Of a DNA stretch of 64,000 nt, positions 56,501-64,000 are shown piece by piece. The notes under the pieces are model-generated. The model saw only the letters and a program-made list of their open reading frames with translations. It was not told the origin of the DNA and made no database searches. Location: NCBI GenBank assembly GCA_035222895.1, contig JAVYIG010005280.1, forward strand, positions 1 through 64,000, in the 5' to 3' direction. The number at the start of each line of letters is the position of its first letter. The stretch's first letter is position 1. Source of the DNA: Strongylocentrotus droebachiensis (taxonomy: Eukaryota > Echinodermata > Echinoidea > Camarodonta > Strongylocentrotidae). Made by a program: the position numbers and the translations under genes.

Positions 56501-59500
56501 TCACTCCTCCCTTGTTCAATGTCACCGCCCATAGACACCAGAGGAAAAGTACACATACCCTTTCTTCCTCTCCTCCAGATCACTCTCTGATGATATGATT
56601 TATGGTTCGCAAGAAAGGAATCCTAAATTTGTCATTTCTCTGATATACAACAAACATCGATATTATGTTTTGTTGTTATGCCCCGACGTGCGTAGACCTG
56701 TAGTGATTTGCTCTGCACTTTTGATGCTTTATAACGATATTGTGACTAGAATTTTTGCCAACGGATAAGGCGGAAAAAACGCCCCTGGCAACGATGTAGA
56801 ATTATTGGGTCTTTCTTTATGGACGTGGCTATTCATCATTGTCTTAAAACCAAATTTCCAAACTGAATGATATAGGTCAGATAGCTGCATGGTAGGGTAT
56901 GGGTTTGTAAACATCTTAACTCACTTTTTGAAAATGGCTATTTTGGGCTCCCTGTTTGTTAAATTTCCTTTATATACAGGAAGAGATGTATACAATTTAT
57001 TGGCAGTTGGTTCCATGCATATTTCATTGGGATGATTGAAAAGCTTATATTCTATTTTCAGCATCTAAATTTACCTCACTTTACAGCATTTCCTCAAATT
57101 TAGTCAAAGTGTGTTTTTTGTGAGTTACTTCTGAATTGACGTTATAAATGAATTTGTTTTTTCGTTGTCATGATTTTTTTTCTTACTCCCGGCATTCACT
57201 GTAGCATTATTCTTTAACAAATCTATCCAATTGAATTCAACATAATAATAACTGTTTAACATTATCTTTAACACGTTCTTTTTAATATCTTCGATTTAGC
57301 TGTTATTGAACTAATATAATATATGTAAATGTAGAATATTACTGTATTTTACTGTAGAGATGACAATATTAGTCTCTGGAAATTAGCCACGTCCTGTTCT
57401 TTTTACAATAAAACCGAAATTGAATTAAATTGAATAAAGGAAAATATTCATTAATTTGGAACGTTTTCACCAGCGGTTGAACTGTGCATACTTGTGATAC
57501 TGTATAATGAAAAAATCTAGGCCGTTGATTTCCAGGCATGATTATTTTATATATTATATGATATTGTAGTTATATTGACACTTAGGACTTATCCCCGCTT
57601 TTTTCATTAAAAAAATATAGAGAGCATAATTGCACGAATGACTGATTCTATTGCTCTAGTTCATTCGCCTGACTTTCGTTATGGCACTTCATTTCTTGAG
57701 AAACATTGGCAGCTTGGGAGAGATTAGACACTCCATTTTTTAGTTTGGTATAGAGAATCAAATACATTAAGGGTTACTGACTCAGCCTACTATATTCTGT
57801 CTTCTCTAAATCGAAAAATTCCTTTGTTTCCTGCATGATGAAATTAGGTTGATATTAGATTGAGTGAAGTGACCCGTCCATTGTTAAACCAACAAAATCC
57901 CATAATGACCAGCAGCAAACATGCAGTTTCCCAGTGGCGTAGAGGGATTCTATTCATTGAGAGGGTAATTGTATCGGCGGGGGTGGGGGGAGGGGGGGGG
58001 GGGGGTAATGAATATCACTACATGGTTTAAGAACAAATGAAAAAGGCCAATGTTTGGGTATGGGCGTGAGTTCTATCATCATCTTCCAACGTTCCCTTTC
58101 GTCATCTCACTCTCTCTCTGCTTTTTTGCCATTGCTATCGTCGCTCGATGAAGGGGGTGGGGGCAAGTGCACCCCTGTGCCCCCCTTAGAGACACGACTT
58201 CTGATTCATAGGAGAACACGTGCTAGAATCTACACTGGAGAGTTATTGCAAATCGTATGAAGATGGAAGCAAACACGGCCGATTCATGGTTCGCTTAACC
58301 CGTTATAGCCACTCATAGCAACGAGTCTATACAAAGTACAAGAGGGATTTCGGAAGGATGGGGCGGGATGTGAATTTTAAGGCAGGATGGGTTCTTATTG
58401 AGTGAGGGAAATTCCTTATTTTAGCTTATTGACCGTTTAATTACGCAGGGTGATAAGATACATAATACGATCATCTTATTGCGTAAGAAAGATTACTTAT
58501 TTGAGCTTATTCATTATTAATCTATTGACCATTTAATTACGCAAGGTGATAATGTACAGAATACGATCATGCTTCCAGTGACATCGACACAAAATGTGAG
58601 GGAGCCGGGGGTAGAAGGGTACAAGGTCGATTTGATATTGACAAAGGTTTCATCATAGGGGGGATTCTTCTTTAATAGCCAGTGTTTGTCTTTAATTCCA
58701 TGCTAGGGATATTACGGACAGTGCATTATCTTGCCTTCAAAGTCAGTACAGTATAATAACCGGGCCGGGGCGGGGGCATTTGAAGAGGGATAATATTGCA
58801 TTGGTACTGCGGAAGTTATCATATTCTGCAGATGATGTAGAACATAGTATAGAACATAGTATAACATTGCATTCTGTTGTAACAATCGGGTCAAGGGATG
58901 CAAAATAAAGTCATTTTAGGGAGTTGACTTAATTCAATATTTGTCCGCTTTTCACTCCGTACAGGCAATTATTGTATAATACTAAGTATGGTACAGTATA
59001 ATAATTATATTGGGACTGTTTTGGTGGTGATGATGGTGGTAATGGTGCTGGTGGTGGTGGTGCTGGAGGTGTTGTTAAGTTTTGGTATCGGGGGAGGGGA
59101 AGGGTTACATTGGGTACAAGGTCGCACTGATATTGAGGAAGAGTTGTTCCCAATGCCATTAATATTATTTCACATTATGTCTATTGTTCATTCCAAGGAG
59201 GGGACAGTGATATGGAACATCGTGTTTTCAGAGTTAACTTTAATTTCCCACAAAAAGGGGTGAGGGTATCGGGATACAAAGTTGGGATGTTGTTGACAAA
59301 GGCGTGGTCTGAGGGGACTTTATCTTGTATGACTATCATTATTCCACGAAGGATATCTATCATTTGCGACTTTTTTTCTCCCCTCCCCCACCCCATTCCT
59401 CTTGTCTCTTTCTCCCGCGTTGTTTTCTGCAATCTATGTCTCCAAATAATCCTTGGCATCTTCTACAATCATCTAGATGAGGATTGTCCTACATCATAAT

Positions 59501-59955
59501 AGGATAGATTTAGTCCATCATCGACTATCCAAAAGTCGTGGTCAAGGAACATGAATTCATCCGTGTCTGTGTTAACATCATACTCTCTACGGACACATTT
59601 GTCATCATCATCATTATCATTATTCAATTAGGCATCCAGCGAGTATTATAACGCAAGACAATTGAAAAGCACATTCACTGAATATTGCATAAGCTTATGG
59701 CAGACGCACAACGCGTTTTCTGCATCTTTCATAAGGTTATGATTTGCCAAAACGTCAGGTCGTAGCATCAATGCCAGATAAAATTGTGAAGACAAATAAA
59801 GGAGAAAAAAATGCATCCTTCTTTTCGTCGCACTTGGAAATTACGCAATGATTATGTATGCTTTGTAAGACACAGTGTTTTGATTGCAATTTGGATAAAA
59901 CTCATTTGGAATAATGATGATCATGATGATGACTCTTTTTTTAAATTAATTTCAT
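53594..59955. other. Non-coding stretch
   Basis: Mostly unique AT-rich sequence. GA tract at 55,095-55,185; G-run at 57,979-58,006; two similar segments with ATTGACC(G/A)TTTAATTACGCA at 58,426 and 58,525; a GGT/TGG repeat at 59,020-59,065. No gene is seen. Confidence 0.4.
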
Positions 59956-59956
59956 A

Positions 59957-60072
59957 CAATACTACTACTACTACTACTATTACTACTACTACTACTACTA
60001 CTACTCCTACTGATTCTACTGCTGCTACTATTACTACTACTACTACTAATACTTCTACATCTTCTACTGTTG

Positions 60073-60110
<38 letters not shown>

Positions 60111-60139
60111 GTAGTAGTAGTAGTAGTAGTAGTAGTAGT
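59957..60139. repeat. (ACT)n trinucleotide array turning into (AGT)n
   Basis: Interrupted (CTA)n from 59,961, then a clean run at 60,074-60,109. This is directly followed by (GTA)n/(TAG)n at 60,110-60,139. The two runs are exact complements, so the junction is a perfect palindrome with arms of about 30 bases. Homopolymeric Thr and Val frames here are artefacts. Confidence 0.9.
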
Positions 60140-62360
60140 GAATATAATATTCATTTAAATGTATCTGGATGTCGAAAATATTAAGAGCATTTTAACAGGA
60201 TTAATAATTAATAGATACTCAATTATCATATAAATCATTTAAATGCTCAGTTCAGGCGTATATTTGTCACTATTAATCACTAATTTCAAACTCATTAGGG
60301 GTATTTATGACATGTGGGAGAAACTATATATTAATATACATCAATAAGGAGATGATAGTTGGATATTTTGCAAAACCTTTTGGCTAAAAGTATATCTAGC
60401 TAAACTTTAACATCACTGTATTTAAAAACTTTAATCGTTAGTTTTCCTTATTTTTAAGTGCCACACACACATCCAACACACACTAAAACAAACGACCAAA
60501 ACAAAAATATTAATAATTTCTTTTACACATTGCTATTCATTAGTATTTTTGTCGATATTATTGTCTGTAAACCAATACATTAAAGTGTCGTTATTCACAC
60601 CCATTATGTACCTTGAATTAATGTTTAGAACATAGCCCACAATCAGGATAATTGTAATACTAGACAGTTTCAGGAACTATCAATTTCTTTCTTCCGTTTT
60701 GATAACCTAATGAATTATCATTTAACGATACATTTCTCCTTTTTCCCGATACTCGAATGCGGCAAAAATATTAGATTAAATAACGCAACTAAATTTTGTT
60801 GGCCATTGTGTTTCCAAATGAGTGATTTCTTTTTATATTAATTTGATTGATTCAGATTGGATATGGCATTTGGCCTATTTTCTTCTTCTCTCCCTCTAAA
60901 TAGGGTTTAGTTTTAAACGCTATATTTAGAGAGAATGGGGGAGGGATTTAAAGACCCAATTTCGGTGTCATTTGGAAGAATTTCTAGATAAATAAATCAT
61001 TATTGACGTAATTAGTTCGATTGCCCTCGTGTTTTGGCGATTCAACGGCGCTCACAAAGAATCCACCGCCTTTTAAAGGCAATATTGGAAGTGATTTGTA
61101 ATATTGGAAGTGATTTGTAATAGGGTGAGGGGAAAGATGTGATGTGATATTAAGGACTGACTGTGGTCATTACGATTACTGTTATAGTTAAATTAATGAC
61201 AAGGGAAGGGAATAATGACATCTAGATCCTGTAACACAAAGCTTATATTATAGCAACCCTACGATTGATTTTTAACGATTAATTCACATGATAGGACCGA
61301 TAATATCAATTGCAAAAATCAATCGCACAATTATTTATTGTAATGCTTTATCCAACGGGGCCACACTGGGTTCTGGCTTAAATGCACTATTATAACTATG
61401 CTTTCTTGAAATCATCAAAATGGAAAATTAACATCAACTTTCGTTTATTTGATTGACATTATTCTAAACACTTTTAAGGTCTTCCTTGGTCTAACAGTAT
61501 GCAACAAAAAATGTATCAGTATACTAAAAAAAGAAGAATTTTTTGATGAAAACAAATTGATACATTTGCCTAAATTATGTCCTTTCTGTGTGAGTCACCT
61601 AGTGTTTTAGGCGCCATGGCTTTTTCCAATCTTAAACTGTGTATATTTATCAAAATATGAAGTGCCAAAGTCATGTGAAACAGAAACAGAACTAAAAACA
61701 ACAGAAACAGAACTGAATACTTTTCTTTTGTAAGTAAAAGTTACTAAATTTATAGAATCTGAGGAGGAATACATGATAACAATATTTTATCAGTTACATT
61801 TAAAGTAAGGAAATAGACGTCACATAAAGCTCCACATTGAACATGGACTGCCAAAAAAATAGAATAAATATTTGTTAAAGAATATATAACAAAATCATTA
61901 TAACTATTAGAATATTATTTTATTATGACCTAATGGGATACAAAAATCTATTTTAATCTTAAACAATACTGAAAATCCTTTACTTGTAAGGGAATCTGCC
62001 GGGGATTGTGTTTTCGCAGAATAAATTCAATCTCATTTCCTGTCTTTGCTATGTTTTCATAATCAGCGAGAGAATACGTCAATAATCGTCAGGGGCAATA
62101 ACCGTTTATTTGTTTTTTTTGCGCAAATTCCAATTCATTAACTTTTCGTCTCTAGAACAAAAACATTTACTTTATTAAGTTTTAACATTATTCTATTAAT
62201 AAAATCCAATCATAACCTCCCGTTCTATAAATTGATGCAAAACGGATAAAGGAAATGGTTACATGATTGTTTCTAAAAACTAAAGGATGGATTGATCTAA
62301 TCTGCATTTTTTAACTTGCGTTGAATTGTCCGAACAACATGGACAAACATGACATCAGGT
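60140..62360. other. Non-coding stretch
   Basis: Unique AT-rich DNA. At 60,990-61,085 homeodomain-type words (TAATTAG, AATCATTATTGACG) and a CpG-richer patch stand together, a weak candidate for regulation. A 20-base word, ATTGGAAGTGATTTGTAATA, is doubled at 61,083-61,122. Confidence 0.35.
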
Positions 62361-62362
62361 GG

Positions 62363-62635
62363 TTGTTTCACAAAGCCTAAAATCGACTTTAAGTTGGAAT
62401 TAACTATGGCAGGCCATTCATGCCATTAGTTCCTCTAACCATTCCTGGCATTGGTTTATCAAGGGACATATAAACCGTGGTCACAAATCTACAGAATATA
62501 ACTTTTTTTGATAATTTATTATTGAAGGAAAAGATATTATCTGAAGATCATAATTGAGAGAGCATCCAGTGGCATGAACGGCCTGCCATAGTTAAGTCCA
62601 ACTTAAAGTCGATCTCAGTCTTTGTGAAACACCCC
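62363..62635. mobile_element. MITE with GTTTCACAAAG ends
   Basis: TGTTTCACAAAGCCTAAAAT on the left and the complement of ATCTCAGTCTTTGTGAAACA on the right. The arms continue through CGACTTTAAGTTGGA, TTAACTATGGCAGGCC and TTCATGCCA. Arms are about 70 bases with about 90% match; total about 275 bp. Confidence 0.75.
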
Positions 62636-62969
62636 CTTGGCCATGAACTTTCTATATTAACATAATAATATATCTTCAGTGTAATCCAATATTTTGGTAA
62701 TGCAAGGCCTTTCCAATGAAAAACTGTCATCTCAAATTTTGTCAAATCATATTTACTGTAGCTTCTCCGCAAGGCCGGGAACCTTTAGGCTTGACTTGGT
62801 CTTGAGATATAATGTTCAGCTCGGTAAAGCATCGTAGTATGCGTGTTGTCAATCGAGTAATTCGCTTCCTAATGTTGCTCTTCAAGTTTATGTCCCGCAG
62901 GATTAATGACGCGTTGAAATCCATTTAAGCAGCTTTTTTACTTTCCAAAGGAGCGCTAATTTGGGGTGA

Positions 62970-62985
62970 GCAAGGTGAGGAAGAA

Positions 62986-63016
<31 letters not shown>

Positions 63017-63045
63017 TAGATAGAGAAAGACAGAGAGAGAGAGAA
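62970..63045. repeat. GA microsatellite
   Basis: (GA)n with GATA interruptions. Confidence 0.85.
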
Positions 63046-63827
63046 AATATCCCATCCGACTTGCTTCAGGCAAAAAGATTAATACTGTGAATATTTTGTC
63101 GTGTTGTGCACTGGGAGTATTATGGTACTCCCATGTTTCAGCTGTATTCAATATTCTTAGTACTATGAGTGAAAGCTTTTCTCCTACATGTAACTGTTTT
63201 CCTCCTAGAGCTTATGAATGGAAGAGCACGTCTTTTTTCCAGTGATCTGCTTAAATTTGATTTGCAAAATGATCAAGATGTTTTGTTGGCTGGTTAACCG
63301 AAGATGTCCAGTTTAGTTTCCTGTGAAATAAAATGATTAAGTGATAACTGAAGTATTCGATTTTTCGAGCTAGTACAACTGTTCGTGTTTCTTTCTTATC
63401 AGTTTCTAAGTAATAGTGGTAACAATAGATGCTTTAAAGCACTAGTACTCGTAATGTTTGATAGTGGCGAAATTGGGAAATTTATATTTAATATGTCTTT
63501 CCCTTTAATTTAGTGCTCTATTCTAAGAGGATAACGACTGATTTATAATCATTATGTCAATCTTTCAAATAAGCAGCTTCCTATAAAGAAACATTCAAAA
63601 ATACAAACTTATTTTTCTAGCACTTTTTCTGATTGAAAAAAAAAGCCTTTTATTCAGCAGAATATGACATTGTACGCCTGCATAATCAAATAATCATGAT
63701 TTATTATAAAGCAGAGATTCGTAATCAAGTAAAAAAAAAACTTGTTGCATAAATCGAATTGATGCAAGGTATCCACAAAGAAATATCGATGACAATACAC
63801 TTTTTGTGTGGGGTGTCCCTGCTAGAA

Positions 63828-64000
63828 AGTACACACTCATTCACATTCATTCACACTGTGTTTAACACTGTGAAATCACACTGTGCTCCACAATGTTAAA
63901 TTGGGGCGTATTCACATTGTGGTCGATTCGTTTCACACTGTGGTTCACAGTGTGGATAACCGGAAAAGGAAAGAACACACTCATTCACACTCAGTCACAG
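63828..64000. repeat. CACTGTG-rich repeats at the window edge
   Basis: ACACACTCATTCACA occurs at 63,830 and 63,975. TTCACACTGTG, AACACTGTGAAATCACACTG and CACTGTGGTTCACAGTGTGG lie between them in both orientations. It looks like the end of an element with CACTGTG repeats, cut by the window. Confidence 0.5.

Noticed and set aside
59811..60158. Poly-Thr/poly-Val open frame
   Set aside because: Direct translation of the (ACT)n/(AGT)n array.

Overview
The window reads as nuclear DNA of an invertebrate animal. It is AT-rich, has one clear gene broken into short exons with GT-AG introns, and carries many short inverted-repeat elements, microsatellites and LINE relics. The set of repeats (a tRNA-derived SINE with a long 3' body, TA- and TTAA-flanked MITEs, 'gggcccNgtttcacaaa'-type elements, long GA/CT tracts) fits an echinoderm, most likely a sea urchin. 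That assignment is an inference from repeat style, not a database result.

Bases 1-19,500, plus strand: one gene for an HMG20A/HMG20B-like (iBRAF/BRAF35 family) HMG-box protein. Eleven or more coding exons with matching phases run from the ATG at 552 to a stop at about 17,381 or 17,488. The model encodes about 690-720 residues, roughly twice the usual HMG20 length. In order it has a ~400-residue Ser/Thr/Val-rich N-terminal region without a recognised domain, a basic GWPKGKKRKK stretch, one HMG box, a U1/matrin-type C2H2 zinc finger, and a C-terminal coiled coil. Family knowledge suggests a nuclear chromatin protein of the LSD1/CoREST type. The introns hold several oddities: three partial tandem copies of the 5' half of the HMG-box exon, a duplicated 3' end of exon 9, an in-frame alternative terminal exon, tandem splice donors that change the C-terminus, and a nearly perfect 52-bp hairpin.

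Bases 19,500-64,000: no convincing protein-coding gene. This part holds LINE relics (L1/Tx1-like at 29-30.7 kb, a related 3' end at 20.8 kb, CR1/L2-like reverse transcriptase at 52.5 kb, another LINE C-terminus at 41.4 kb), many MITEs and foldback elements, and long GA/CT, GT/CA and trinucleotide repeats. Stretches of non-repetitive DNA between them could be regulatory. One segment (44.15-44.66 kb) looks like a promoter with a non-coding first exon ending in a good splice donor, so a second plus-strand gene may start here and continue past the window.

Nothing here is prokaryotic: no operons, CRISPR arrays, rRNA or functional tRNA genes were seen.
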